Source of the DNA: an uncultured Lachnospiraceae bacterium
GTDB taxonomy: Bacteria; Bacillota; Clostridia; Lachnospirales; Lachnospiraceae
DNA: 64,000 nucleotides
Assembly: GCA_910579615.1 (NCBI GenBank)
Contig: CAJTUA010000015.1
Location: forward strand, 1 to 64,000
Direction: 5' to 3'
Shown: in pieces, positions 9,010-18,320 of the stretch
How positions within the stretch are numbered: position 1 is the first letter of the stretch
Layout: each line of letters begins with the position of its first letter
The notes under the pieces: model-generated
What the model was told of the DNA's origin: nothing
The model's database searches: none
The model's input: only the letters and a program-made list of their open reading frames with translations
Program-made: the position numbers and the translations under genes

Positions 9010-9828
9010 TTATTCATTATCCATTAATTCACCGAAAGTCCGGAGATTTTTAAAGGATTTGATGCCTTCTTTCATCAGCCGATAAGCTTTTGCTACCGTT
9101 ATCTCACTATTTTGGTAGGTATAGCGGTGTCGGATCAAAAACTGAATACAAAAAAGCTTGCTCCAAATTCGGGATATTGCTGCAAACAGCACTCCCTTGT
9201 CATGAAAAAACTTCTCGTTATATCCAGTAAACCAAGTAGAAGTTGTCTGATCTACCTGTGCAATACATACAGGATATGTATATAAACGCAAGCCGTGCCT
9301 GAGCATATCCATGACAAACAATACATCTTCTCCAGCATTATAACGGGTTCCTCCACCAAAACAACTGTGGAAAAAGATATTCTCCCGCTTAATTGATATA
9401 GACCGAACTGAAATACGTGCCGCACCGTAATTAAGCGCATTATACCATCGAACACGCTTCACACGTTGATTAATACGACGCTTTATTTGCGCACCTACAG
9501 ACTCGATATTAAAAACAATGGCATCGGCATCAGATAAGGAATCAAAAGCGTTTTGTATAATAGATGCATAATCATCCCGAAATACCATATCCTCATCTGC
9601 AAATGTAAGTATTTCAGCATTTGCGTGCATCAATGCGACATTTCTGTTCATTCCTACGCCACGATTGGGACGGTTATAATAAGATACTTTACAATCTCCC
9701 ATGGTGTATTCTTCGTTTGAACAATGGTTGCACTGATTCCCTATAATTACATCTGTAGAGATGTTCATTTTACCTGGCAGTGACAAATCCTTTTGATGCA
9801 TTGCAGCGACCAATACTTGTAACCTCAT
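9010..9828 (-). CDS. Family 2 glycosyltransferase (GT-A fold)
   Basis: A 272-residue GT2-like protein. The region NRGVGMNRNVAL near residues 53-64 and a following FADEDMVF provide the DxD-like metal/nucleotide-binding segment (Asp-Glu-Asp) typical of GT-A enzymes. The C-terminal part carries a conserved GEDVLF motif, equivalent to the ED acceptor/catalytic-base region of GT2. It has no signal peptide. It is located between wecB and a GT4-like gene. The family transfers sugars from UDP- or dTDP-sugars with inversion; donor and acceptor are unknown here. Confidence 0.75.
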   Translation of the reverse strand: MRLQVLVAAMHQKDLSLPGKMNISTDVIIGNQCNHCSNEEYTMGDCKVSYYNRPNRGVGMNRNVALMHANAEILTFADEDMVFRDDYASIIQNAFDSLSDADAIVFNIESVGAQIKRRINQRVKRVRWYNALNYGAARISVRSISIKRENIFFHSCFGGGTRYNAGEDVLFVMDMLRHGLRLYTYPVCIAQVDQTTSTWFTGYNEKFFHDKGVLFAAISRIWSKLFCIQFLIRHRYTYQNSEITVAKAYRLMKEGIKSFKNLRTFGELMDNE

Positions 9829-9848
9829 TATTTACTCCTTAATACCTT

Positions 9849-10940
9849 TTATGATTCCAAAATATCTGCAATTCTCTTACAGGCAAACCCATCTCCATAC
9901 GGATTGCTTGCCTTTGACATCGCATTGTATGCTTCCTTGTTTTCAAGGAGCAACTTAAAATTATCATAGATAACCTGTTCATCCGTTCCAACAAGTTTAA
10001 GTGTACCTGCAGCAATACCTTCCGGTCTTTCGGTAGTATCACGCATAACAAGAACAGGCTTGCCGAGCGAAGGGGCTTCCTCCTGAATTCCGCCACTATC
10101 TGTCAAAATCAAATAGCTTCTTGCAAGAAAATTATGAAAGTCAAGAACTTCCAGCGGCTCAATGATATGAATTCTATCACATCCCCTTAATTCCTTCGCT
10201 GCAATTTCACGTACTACCGGGTTCATGTGAATCGGATAGATTGCCTTGACATCAGGATGCTCATCCATAATACGACGGATGGCACGAAACATGTTGTGCA
10301 TCGGCTCGCCAAGATTCTCACGGCGATGAGCAGTAATAACGATTAAACGGCTATCAGCCGCCCACTCTAATTCCGGGTGCACATAATCCTCACGAACTGT
10401 CGTTGCCAAAGCGTCAATGGCTGTATTGCCTGTTACATAAATACTGTCAGGATTTTTTCCCTCTTTGAGAAGATTGTTCTTGGACAATTCCGTAGGAGAG
10501 AAATTGTATTTTGCAACAATACCGACTGCTTGACGGTTAAATTCTTCTGGATACGGATTGTAAATATCGTATGTACGAAGTCCAGCTTCCACATGACCAA
10601 CAGCAATCTGCTTATAGAAGCAAGCAAGGGCTGACACAAAGGTAGTGCTGGTATCACCGTGTACGAGAACTACATCTGGCTTTACTTCGTCAAGGATCTC
10701 ACCGATACCATTTAAGATATTGGTAGTTATGTCAAACAGAGTCTGTTTTTCCTTCATGATGGACAAGTCATAGTCTGGCGTAACATTGAATGCCTCCAAA
10801 ACCTGAGCTAGCATCTGACGATGCTGCCCAGTAACACAGACTACCGTGTTGAAATTTTTCCTTGATTTCAGTTCATTTACCAAAGGACACATTTTGATTG
10901 CTTCGGGTCTTGTGCCAAAGACAAGCATAACTGTTATCAT
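9849..10940 (-). CDS. wecB: UDP-N-acetylglucosamine 2-epimerase (non-hydrolysing)
   Basis: A 363-residue protein, full length for the family. It shows the signature blocks GTRPEAIKM (residues 8-16), HVEAGLRT, TAHRREN and DSGGIQEEAPSLGKPVLVMR. The family interconverts UDP-GlcNAc and UDP-ManNAc in the cytoplasm. The gene lies 20 bases downstream of wecC, so together they should supply UDP-ManNAcA. It is also the only 2-epimerase in the window, so if a FnlC-type reaction on the L-sugar is needed, that enzyme must lie elsewhere or this one must serve both. The start follows TAAGGAGTAAG. Confidence 0.93.
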   Translation of the reverse strand: MITVMLVFGTRPEAIKMCPLVNELKSRKNFNTVVCVTGQHRQMLAQVLEAFNVTPDYDLSIMKEKQTLFDITTNILNGIGEILDEVKPDVVLVHGDTSTTFVSALACFYKQIAVGHVEAGLRTYDIYNPYPEEFNRQAVGIVAKYNFSPTELSKNNLLKEGKNPDSIYVTGNTAIDALATTVREDYVHPELEWAADSRLIVITAHRRENLGEPMHNMFRAIRRIMDEHPDVKAIYPIHMNPVVREIAAKELRGCDRIHIIEPLEVLDFHNFLARSYLILTDSGGIQEEAPSLGKPVLVMRDTTERPEGIAAGTLKLVGTDEQVIYDNFKLLLENKEAYNAMSKASNPYGDGFACKRIADILES

Positions 10941-10960
10941 ATGCTTACTCCTTAATATTA

Positions 10961-12181
10961 TTAAAGCCTATATATACCGGGGAGATCACAACACTTGCGG
11001 GTATCAAAAACAATCTTACCTTTCAGCTTGTCCATATTCTCCTTAATCTGATTATGGTTTACCATAATTACAACAAAATCGGTATCTTCCAAAAATTTTT
11101 CAAAATTGTGATACTGATTGGGAACCAAGTCGGTTTCAAAGAAGGGATCATATACCTTAAGTGGAGAGGCAAGATGTCTTTCCTGACTTTCAAGCAACTG
11201 GATTGTTGGCGATTCTCTGGGATCATCAACATTTTCCTTATAAGAGAGTCCGTACAAACCAACACGATTAATATCCGTAATACCGTTTTCTTTCATAATC
11301 TCATAGATACGGTTAAGTACGAAGTCTGGCATACCATCATTTGTCTTCATAGATTCGTCAATAACTTTTGCAAGGCTCGGATAATCGCCGACGAGAAACC
11401 ACGGGTCAACCGAGATGCAATGTCCTCCAACACCAGGACCAGGCTGAAGAATATTTACACGGGGATGCATATTGCAAATTTTGATAATCTCATACACATC
11501 CATATTGTCATGGCGGCAGATTTTCGCAAGTTCATTTGCAAAAGCAATATTAACAGCACGGAAAGTATTCTCAACAACCTTTGTCATCTCGGCTGTACGA
11601 ATGTCAGTTACAACTATTTCACCCAGGCAAAAGGAAGCATATAGTTCTTTAATCTTCTCGCCAATTGACTTGTCATCTGCACCGATGGTGCGGTTATTGT
11701 GAAGCAGTTCATAAAGCATATTTCCAGGAATAATACGTTCCGGAGCGTGAACAAGGTTGATATCTTTGCCAATCACAAAACCGTTCGCTTCGATGACAGG
11801 GCGAATGAATTTGTCAATCGTACCGGGTGATACGGTGGATTCGACGACAACAGTTGCACCCTTGGGGCAAACACCCATAATAGTCTTAACTGCCGATACA
11901 ACATAGCAAGCATCAACCTTTTTGGAAAATTTGTCATAGGGCGTAGGTACAGATACGATGTAAGTATCAGTTACCTGATATTCAGCAGTAAATTTGATAC
12001 CGGCTTTTACTGCATCCGCAAACAGTTCGTCAAGACCTTTTTCTTTGAAGGTGGTGTGACCTGCGTTAAGCGTTGCTATAAGCTCTTTGTTGTAATCTGT
12101 TCCAACAACTTCCAGTCCGTGTGAAGCCATCATGAGGGCAGTCGGAAGCCCGATATAGCCAAGGCCAATTACATTAATCAT
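10961..12181 (-). CDS. wecC: UDP-N-acetyl-D-mannosamine dehydrogenase
   Basis: A 406-residue UDP-glucose/GDP-mannose dehydrogenase family protein. The N-terminal NAD motif is GLGYIGLP (5-12). A VPTPYD segment and the ESTVSPGT block are followed by the catalytic-Cys region read as GPGVGGHCISVDPWF. The C-terminal UDP-binding domain follows. Family role: two-step NAD-dependent oxidation of UDP-ManNAc to UDP-ManNAcA. Substrate is inferred from adjacency to wecB and similarity to WecC/Cap5O-like proteins. The start lies 5 bases after the upstream GT4 stop, in AAAGGAGAATAGACA context. Confidence 0.9.
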   Translation of the reverse strand: MINVIGLGYIGLPTALMMASHGLEVVGTDYNKELIATLNAGHTTFKEKGLDELFADAVKAGIKFTAEYQVTDTYIVSVPTPYDKFSKKVDACYVVSAVKTIMGVCPKGATVVVESTVSPGTIDKFIRPVIEANGFVIGKDINLVHAPERIIPGNMLYELLHNNRTIGADDKSIGEKIKELYASFCLGEIVVTDIRTAEMTKVVENTFRAVNIAFANELAKICRHDNMDVYEIIKICNMHPRVNILQPGPGVGGHCISVDPWFLVGDYPSLAKVIDESMKTNDGMPDFVLNRIYEIMKENGITDINRVGLYGLSYKENVDDPRESPTIQLLESQERHLASPLKVYDPFFETDLVPNQYHNFEKFLEDTDFVVIMVNHNQIKENMDKLKGKIVFDTRKCCDLPGIYRL

Positions 12182-12186
12182 GTTGT

Positions 12187-13449
12187 CTATTCTCCTTTAA
12201 ATTGTTTTATTGTATCTTTCAATATCCGCTCGTATCTTTGGGCAAGAATTGGGATATCGTATTTTTCTGCAGCTGTTCTGGCACATCTGCACATTTCCGC
12301 ATATTCATCAAGAGGAAGATTCTTAACTCTGTTTATGAGCTTAACGATATTTTCAACGCTGCACTCGTCAACAGAGTATCCACAATGGTATCTCTCGATG
12401 ATGTCATAACCCATTTTCACAGTTGAAACAACTGGCTTTCTGCTTGCCAAGTACTCAAATAGCTTGTTTGAACTATTCCCTCTCGACCAGTTGTATGTTG
12501 AGCCGGAATAATTTAAAATGTTTAAGGATGACTTGCTGAGTATATATGGGATATATTTATTATCTACATACCCCTTAAACCGAACATTATTGATATGTTC
12601 ATCTATAACTCTTTGTTTTAGTTCACCAACACAATTTCCCATCCCATATATTAAAACAAGTACATCGTCACCAAGTTTCTTTGCAACATCCAAAAGCATA
12701 CCAATGTTATTGACTGGTCTGATTGTGCCACAGTAGACAATTGTAAATTTGCTGGATTCCAAATCTTCATCGTGGTAAGTATACTCAGCCATTTTCTTAT
12801 CAAACAACTGAATATCAACACCATTATTGATATATGCGCATTTTGACATATCTACTTTTCCACCGTTCGCTGTATCCCACTTATGCTCTGAAATATATAT
12901 GTGGTCGCCTTCTTTTAAGAATACAAGCCTGTCTGCTTTCTCATACATAAGGCGTTCACAGTGGAGTAAAAACTTTCCGATTAACCCCTTTTCTTTCACC
13001 ACACCGCCCAAGAAAAATACTTCCGGCCAAAGGTCACGAACCTCACATATACAAGGAATCTTATATTTTTTTGCAATTTCTAACGCTGAAAGTACCGTCA
13101 GCGGATGAGGACTAGACGCAACAATAATATCCGGTTTCCAGTAATTTTTTGCAAACCACTTTGCTGTGCCAAATAATCTCTGTCCAAATTGAATCATATT
13201 CATAATACGGTTAATCCTGTTCTGGTATCCACAGGTTCGAACAAAAACCGAGGTCACCCCGTCATATTCATGAAGAAGGACTTTTTCTTTTCCTTTTATC
13301 ATATTCTCACCAGCATAATGCAGATATGATGAGGTAAAGACCGCTATTTGATTTCCCGATTTATTGAAATACGAACCAAATTCAAACGGTCTGTGCAATC
13401 CCGCTATTTCGCATGGTGTCGCATAATGATGGAAATACCATATTTTCAT
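12187..13449 (-). CDS. GT4 glycosyltransferase, WbuB-like
   Basis: A 420-residue GT-B protein. The N-terminal domain starts with KIWYFHHYA and contains EVRDLWPE around residue 136. The C-terminal domain has VYCGTIRPVNNIG and SSNKLFEYLASRKPVV, the donor-binding EX7E-type block of GT4. The overall pattern resembles WbuB/WcaI-type enzymes, some of which transfer L-FucNAc. That would fit the CapE-like pathway in the same operon, but the donor is inference. It is followed by wecC after 5 bases. No membrane segment is apparent. Confidence 0.78.
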   Translation of the reverse strand: MKIWYFHHYATPCEIAGLHRPFEFGSYFNKSGNQIAVFTSSYLHYAGENMIKGKEKVLLHEYDGVTSVFVRTCGYQNRINRIMNMIQFGQRLFGTAKWFAKNYWKPDIIVASSPHPLTVLSALEIAKKYKIPCICEVRDLWPEVFFLGGVVKEKGLIGKFLLHCERLMYEKADRLVFLKEGDHIYISEHKWDTANGGKVDMSKCAYINNGVDIQLFDKKMAEYTYHDEDLESSKFTIVYCGTIRPVNNIGMLLDVAKKLGDDVLVLIYGMGNCVGELKQRVIDEHINNVRFKGYVDNKYIPYILSKSSLNILNYSGSTYNWSRGNSSNKLFEYLASRKPVVSTVKMGYDIIERYHCGYSVDECSVENIVKLINRVKNLPLDEYAEMCRCARTAAEKYDIPILAQRYERILKDTIKQFKGE

Positions 13450-13580
13450 TGCACAATCACCTCGCTACGCTTTTATTGTATTGAAGCTGTAAACTCAGCC
13501 CCGCCCTTTTTATCTGGTTTATATTCCTCATTACACTTTTCAACAAAATATCCAAACTGGCATAAATCAAACGCGCCAAA

Positions 13581-14456
13581 TCATCTATCTCCTTCCGTTT
13601 GCCAAATACTTTCTTCCAAACTGTATTTCCTATATTCTTCACAGTAATCCCCAAGATGCGGTTCATACATAAAATTCCCAAATGCCTTGTCCACACTTCC
13701 ACTTATATGTCGCAGCAGCCTCAGCATCCATCCGCACCCTGGCATCAGCAATATTTTCTTCCCGTGTGCTGCCGCTATTTTTTTTACTAGCTCGCTTGTA
13801 TTGGAATACTCTTTGTTGCAGGGCCAAAATATACCCGATTCCCCATTTGCAACCATCAACCTTACAAATTCTACCAGGTTTCCAACATAGAGCATACTCC
13901 GCTCATTTTCTACCTTTGGGAATACTGGAAGCTTTTTTGCGAACTTCATCATCACCGGGTAATTCCCCTTGCATCCTTTCCCGTATATCATTGGCGGGCG
14001 CAGAATCACAACTTTAAAAAGATTGCTTTCCAGTTTCCGCAGCCCCTCCTCTGCTTTTAGCTTGCTGTTCCCATAAAAATTTGCCGGGGATGGCAGTGTA
14101 TCCTCTGTAATTACTCTTTTCTTCCCAATTGGTGCGCCATTCCCATAGATGGCGGCAGAACTCATAAAAATAAACTGCCCCACACCTTCCATTTTTGCTT
14201 TTTCTGCCAATGCGATGGTTAGCTCCGTGTTTATGCTATAATAAATTTCCCGCATACCCACTGATGTTTTTCCCGCATTTGCGTGCACGATTCCTGCCAC
14301 ATGGAATACGGAATCATATCCGAAAAAGTCTATTTTCTTCCATGCGCCATCCCGCACACTTACCATGTCAACCGTATATTCCGCAAACTGTGCCATGTAA
14401 TCCCGAAACGCATTCCCGATAAAACTGTTTTTGCCTGTGACAAGTATCCGCTTCAT
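13581..14456 (-). CDS. NAD-dependent epimerase/4-ketoreductase (SDR)
   Basis: A 291-residue extended SDR. The nucleotide motif is GKNSFIG (8-14), the catalytic SSAAIYG block is near 124-130, and a YGNSK active-site Tyr/Lys pair is near residue 148. Proteins of this shape next to PglC/WbpL-like priming enzymes often reduce UDP-4-keto-6-deoxy-GlcNAc to UDP-QuiNAc or UDP-FucNAc (WbpV/WreQ class). A GalE-like epimerase is the alternative. At 291 residues it is slightly short. The 130 bases between it and the next gene hold no supported gene. It lies directly downstream of the priming transferase. Confidence 0.7.
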   Translation of the reverse strand: MKRILVTGKNSFIGNAFRDYMAQFAEYTVDMVSVRDGAWKKIDFFGYDSVFHVAGIVHANAGKTSVGMREIYYSINTELTIALAEKAKMEGVGQFIFMSSAAIYGNGAPIGKKRVITEDTLPSPANFYGNSKLKAEEGLRKLESNLFKVVILRPPMIYGKGCKGNYPVMMKFAKKLPVFPKVENERSMLYVGNLVEFVRLMVANGESGIFWPCNKEYSNTSELVKKIAAAHGKKILLMPGCGWMLRLLRHISGSVDKAFGNFMYEPHLGDYCEEYRKYSLEESIWQTEGDR

Positions 14457-14579
14457 CGCAAGCTCCCCCTTTTTTATTCAAAAACCTGTTCCGTCTCTTA
14501 CTCTTTCCTCGCTTATACTTTTTGCCTTCTCTTTTCTCTTTTGGATTTTTCGTTCCTCTATCCTTTTCCTTTTTGGTTT

Positions 14580-15218
14580 TTATTTTTTATCTTTTATTAT
14601 TTTCCGTGAGCTCTCCTTCCGTTCTATCTCCCCTGTTCCGCCTTCCACCACGCCATCATGCCTTAGTACCTTTCCAATCGTCCCGAAAAAACATTGGCAG
14701 TCCAGCCGGAACCCCATCCTTTTTACATATTCCCCGTCAAGCCTTGCCTTCACCGGGATTTCCAGCTCATCCCTCCCGTTGATCTGCGCGAGTCCGCTTA
14801 AGCCCGGCTTTACGTCATTTGCTCCGTACTTCTCCCGCTCCGCAATTAGGTCATACTGGTTCCAAAGGGCGGGGCGCGGACCGATGAAACTCATTTCCCC
14901 ACAAAAAATATTGAAAATCTGTGGCAATTCATCTAAGCTATATTTCCGCAGGAACGCACCAAACTTTAACAGGTACTGCTCCGGATTTTCCAGTTGGTGC
15001 GTTGGCATATCGTGCGGGGTTGACATTTTCATGGAACGGAATTTCAGCAGCGTAAAATGTTTTTTATGTATCCCGACCCGCCTCTGCTTAAAAAATGCCG
15101 GGCCAGGGTCAGAACATTTTATGATTAGTGCGATGATGAGCATCGGGAAGGAAAATAACACGATCCCAACCCCGGAAAACACAAGGTCGATGATTCTTTT
15201 CCCAAAATGTTTGTACAA
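14580..15218 (-). CDS. PglC-like polyprenyl-phosphate priming sugar-phosphate transferase
   Basis: A 212-residue small monotopic phosphoglycosyl transferase. The start chosen is a TTG 9 bases after AGGAGG; an upstream ATG overlaps that site and would add six residues. Residues 1-40 contain KRIIDL followed by one re-entrant hydrophobic segment. They are followed by KFRSMK and SLDELPQ (the catalytic Asp-Glu pair) and MSFIGPRPAL, the core motifs of the bacterial sugar transferase family. Family role: transfer of a sugar-1-phosphate from UDP-sugar to undecaprenyl phosphate, starting the repeat unit. It is the first gene of the operon, which agrees with that role. The end of the protein is Lys/Glu-rich. 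Confidence 0.88.
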   Translation of the reverse strand: MYKHFGKRIIDLVFSGVGIVLFSFPMLIIALIIKCSDPGPAFFKQRRVGIHKKHFTLLKFRSMKMSTPHDMPTHQLENPEQYLLKFGAFLRKYSLDELPQIFNIFCGEMSFIGPRPALWNQYDLIAEREKYGANDVKPGLSGLAQINGRDELEIPVKARLDGEYVKRMGFRLDCQCFFGTIGKVLRHDGVVEGGTGEIERKESSRKIIKDKK

Positions 15219-15349
15219 AATTTCCGTCCTCCTCATTGTTATCTTTGTTTGTCTTTTTCTATAAACGATAAATAATTCATTCCCGTTACAGTTAGAGAAG
15301 TGCTGCCATCCACATTCGCACCCTGGAAAAAAGGGCACGCTTCGCCATT

Positions 15350-15410
15350 CCATGGGATTTGTCTTAAAACATTGCACCTATCCTACAATGTTTTAAAACA
15401 AATTCCATGG
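15350..15410. repeat. Long imperfect palindrome between helicase and polysaccharide operon
   Basis: Arms 15350-15374 and 15386-15410 pair at 23-24 of 25 positions around an 11-base loop. It lies about 130 bases upstream of the priming transferase start on the minus strand and about 130 bases after the helicase stop. No T-run follows on either strand, so it is not a classical terminator. It could be an operon leader structure or a processing site. The rest of the gap 15219-15537 holds nothing I can support. Confidence 0.6.
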
Positions 15411-15537
15411 TTCATTCTTTTGCATGGCCAATCCCCAGTCCGAATGCGGCAGAGCGACAATTCTTCTTTGGGATTTTTCTGACAATCTTTCCAATCCATT
15501 CACACTTCCAGACATCCTGCGCCTTTTTGCACTTATC

Positions 15538-18261
15538 TCAATACCCCTTTTCCATCGGTACATTTCCGGGCAGGCTTCCGCAATTTCTCCCTCGTTTCGC
15601 ATTCCATATCATTCCGATTTTTTCTAATTTTCGGATTTTCTCCCATTCCAGCCCTTTCCCAACACATCCCCCATACATACAGCGTTGGTTTGAAATCCAT
15701 TTCCCAAGGCGGTAGCCATCTGCGCAAATATAAGCGTTCGGCACTTCAAGGTTTCCCATCCGGTGCGCGTATTCCTCCGCGTGCGCAAAGCCGACCTCCC
15801 ATGCATCCGGGAATTCCCAGACCATCTCAATCCCGTCAAGCATTGTAATCTGCCAACCGGACAGCCGCCCGTTCCTGCGGTTCACGCGCTGGTGCTGTAA
15901 CCAGATTCCAAGGTTTTTTCCGTTGCTTGTGGCGTAGCGCTTTGAGATGGAAAGGTTCCCATGCCTGCGGTAGAATTCTTCCGCTTCCCCGTACTGCTCC
16001 CGCCAGGAAAGCTCTGCCTGCGATACGCCTGGCCTGATCCCGATGGAAAGGAGCTTGTCTTTTTGCTCCGCAGTTAATGATTTACTGGATTTTCGGGATG
16101 TTTCCTGATTCTGCAGGTCATTTTCTTCTTCCTGCTGCCTGCCGATGTTTTCGGAGCTGTCCGCCGCATCTTCCCCACCGCAACCTTCCTGCTCCCACCG
16201 CGCTTTCTGCTCACGCAGCCAGCGGTCAAGCCATACTCCCTCGACCACATAATCTGCTGGCATCCTCAGGTTGCCGTGCTCCTCGTAATATTGCTTTGCG
16301 AGTTCAAATTTCCGCCCCCATGGGTCGGTATTTTCCCAGACCATGCCAATCTGGGCAAGCCGTTGCGCCCGTTCCATATGGACGCTCCTCTTCCCCTGCC
16401 AGGAAAGCTTTTTGTTTGCTCCAGATGCCTTGGCAATTACTGCATCCTCCTGCCCCTGCCCAGTAACCACAACATTCCCCTGGTTCTGCCCTACGCCTGC
16501 AAGCTTCCGGCAAACCTCCCGCTGCCTGCGAAGCCACCGCCCAAGCCTGCATCCATCCTCTGTCACATAATCCGCCGGGACATCCAAATCCCCATGCGTC
16601 TTAAAATACCTCTCCGCCTCGGCAAAATTACTCTCCCACGCTACCTCCTGCGCGCCCTGCCAACGCATCCCAATCGCGTTCAGCCGTTCCACCTGCTCCC
16701 CGCTTAAGCAACCCGCCGTCTTTCCCGCATAAACCTTCCTCTGCGTGGCAATCCATGCCCCAAGGGAATAGCCGTCCGCCGTGGCGTAGGTTGCCGGAAC
16801 TTCCAGATTCCCATAGGTTTCGTAATATTCTTTTGCCATCGCATACATTGCGTCCCAGGATGCGGCAAGTGTCTCGTTTAGCTGTGCAAACAATCTCCTG
16901 CAGTCCTCTACCTCGTCAACCACCCGGAAATGCTCAGTGACCACTTCCCCGCCCCTGCCATTTTCCCGGTACGCAAAGACCGCCTCCCGCAGTTCCTCCT
17001 CTATTGCACCGATACTGCAGAGGTTTTCGATGTTCATGACGATATCGAAAATAACTGGTGTTTTCTTTCCACCCGACGCGAGCGCCCGCCCAATCTGCTG
17101 TTTGTAGATGGTCGGCGAGACTGTCGGACGCAGCAGGATGACCCCGTCCACGCCGTCCACATGGATGCCCTCGTTTAACATGTCGATGCAGTACAAAAGC
17201 TTCAGATGCCCGCTCACATCTGCCTTGAACGCCTCAAATTCCGCCGAAGTTGCCGGGTCGTCCGAGTATGCCGTGTAGATATGCGGCTTGGCATCCACCT
17301 TTGCAAACCATTCCGGGGCAAGTTCGCGCATTTCTAACAGGTGCTCGTAGCTCGCACAGAAGACAATGTATTTGCCGGAATTTGAGGTTTGCCTTGTAGT
17401 TTTCCGGAATCCAGAAGCTTCTCTTTCCCATGAATGTTCCAGGTTTTCAGGCATCAGGGCATCCAGTTTTTCCCCTGATACTGAATGTATTGTACCATCT
17501 GCATTTCCTTGGAATCCTGCCGTTTCTGCCCCCGGGCTGACTTTTCCGGCTTCCGGCAGCATATGCCTTGCAAAGACTTCCTCAAGCCCATCCGCCTTCT
17601 CTAGCGCCCGCCGCAGTGCCTCCAGTTCCTTCTCCGCCTTATCCCGCACCGCTTTGTTCCTTGCCTGCTGCACCCGCATCTCGTACCGTTTTAATTCCTT
17701 TTGATAAGAATAAACAGAAAGTATATATTTCGGCGCTGGCAGAATCCCGGTTGCCACCGCTGCGCCAAGCGTTAGTTCCGATGCAACATTCCCGCCAAAA
17801 AGCTCCCACGCCATATCCCGCTGGTTATCCAGATACCGGATATTCGTCGCGGAAAGCCCCAGTACCTTCGCCTTCTGGTATATTGCCCACAGGCGTTCTA
17901 CCCCGCTGCCCCACTGGGCTGCACCGCAGCGGTGGAACTCGTCGAGGATGATGTAATCCGGTTTGATTTCTGCCAATGCATCCGGCTCCATGCGCATCAG
18001 GCGCGCGTAGGTGAAAAACTGTACGTTTTTAAGCTCCGCGCCTCCCGCTCCCTTCCACTTTTCAAGCTGTGTTGTAAAAATATATTCGGATGGTGAGAGC
18101 CAACAGACTCTCTGCCCTGCTTTATCTGCACAGAGTTGGAACGCGATAAAGGACTTGCCCGTCCCGGTCGGGTGAATGACGGCTGCCCGCCCGGTCTGCG
18201 CCAACATCTGTGCCGCCGCTTCGTAGGCTTTGCGGTTATGTTCAAATAAGATGCTTCCCAT
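15538..18261 (-). CDS. SF2 helicase with five C-terminal helicase-associated (HA) repeats
   Basis: A 907-residue protein; the start follows AAAGGAGA with 6-base spacing. It has Walker A GTGKS at 33-37, a DEFH box (107-110) in place of DEAH, LGLSATN as motif III, and motifs V/VI as DMLNEGIHVDGVD and YKQQIGRAL. The last 400 residues contain five HA-type repeats. Each shows a W, an aromatic-rich helix, an HGNL or YGNLEVP turn, a G-x-LGxWL/I block and a closing IGM-W. Repeats 2 and 3 carry Gln/Ser/Glu-rich insertions. HA domains are thought to bind nucleic acid and occur in large helicases of mobile or phage-related regions. Substrate and biological role are unknown. No methylase or nuclease partner is adjacent. 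Confidence 0.85.
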   Translation of the reverse strand: MGSILFEHNRKAYEAAAQMLAQTGRAAVIHPTGTGKSFIAFQLCADKAGQRVCWLSPSEYIFTTQLEKWKGAGGAELKNVQFFTYARLMRMEPDALAEIKPDYIILDEFHRCGAAQWGSGVERLWAIYQKAKVLGLSATNIRYLDNQRDMAWELFGGNVASELTLGAAVATGILPAPKYILSVYSYQKELKRYEMRVQQARNKAVRDKAEKELEALRRALEKADGLEEVFARHMLPEAGKVSPGAETAGFQGNADGTIHSVSGEKLDALMPENLEHSWEREASGFRKTTRQTSNSGKYIVFCASYEHLLEMRELAPEWFAKVDAKPHIYTAYSDDPATSAEFEAFKADVSGHLKLLYCIDMLNEGIHVDGVDGVILLRPTVSPTIYKQQIGRALASGGKKTPVIFDIVMNIENLCSIGAIEEELREAVFAYRENGRGGEVVTEHFRVVDEVEDCRRLFAQLNETLAASWDAMYAMAKEYYETYGNLEVPATYATADGYSLGAWIATQRKVYAGKTAGCLSGEQVERLNAIGMRWQGAQEVAWESNFAEAERYFKTHGDLDVPADYVTEDGCRLGRWLRRQREVCRKLAGVGQNQGNVVVTGQGQEDAVIAKASGANKKLSWQGKRSVHMERAQRLAQIGMVWENTDPWGRKFELAKQYYEEHGNLRMPADYVVEGVWLDRWLREQKARWEQEGCGGEDAADSSENIGRQQEEENDLQNQETSRKSSKSLTAEQKDKLLSIGIRPGVSQAELSWREQYGEAEEFYRRHGNLSISKRYATSNGKNLGIWLQHQRVNRRNGRLSGWQITMLDGIEMVWEFPDAWEVGFAHAEEYAHRMGNLEVPNAYICADGYRLGKWISNQRCMYGGCVGKGLEWEKIRKLEKIGMIWNAKRGRNCGSLPGNVPMEKGY

Positions 18262-18291
18262 TCGCGTCTCCTTTCTGTGGCTGTTGAAAAA

Positions 18292-18320
18292 GTGTAATGA
18301 AGTACCGTACTTCATTACAC
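18292..18320. repeat. Perfect 29-base palindrome, copy 1
   Basis: Fourteen-base arms flank a single central C: positions 18292-18305 and 18307-18320, with core TGAAGTACCGTACTTCA. It lies about 30 bases upstream of the helicase start on the minus strand, overlapping its expected promoter/leader. It could be an operator for helicase expression or the end of a small mobile element. A second copy in inverted orientation is at 18754-18776. Confidence 0.75.

Noticed and set aside
13457..13702. Minus-strand frame overlapping the end of the SDR gene, considered as a frameshifted continuation
   Set aside because: The SDR ends naturally and the overlapping frame shows no SDR-like sequence.
14431..15264. 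Long plus-strand frame opposite the priming transferase
   Set aside because: Ser/Pro/Phe-rich shadow of the minus-strand PglC-like gene, which has all family motifs.
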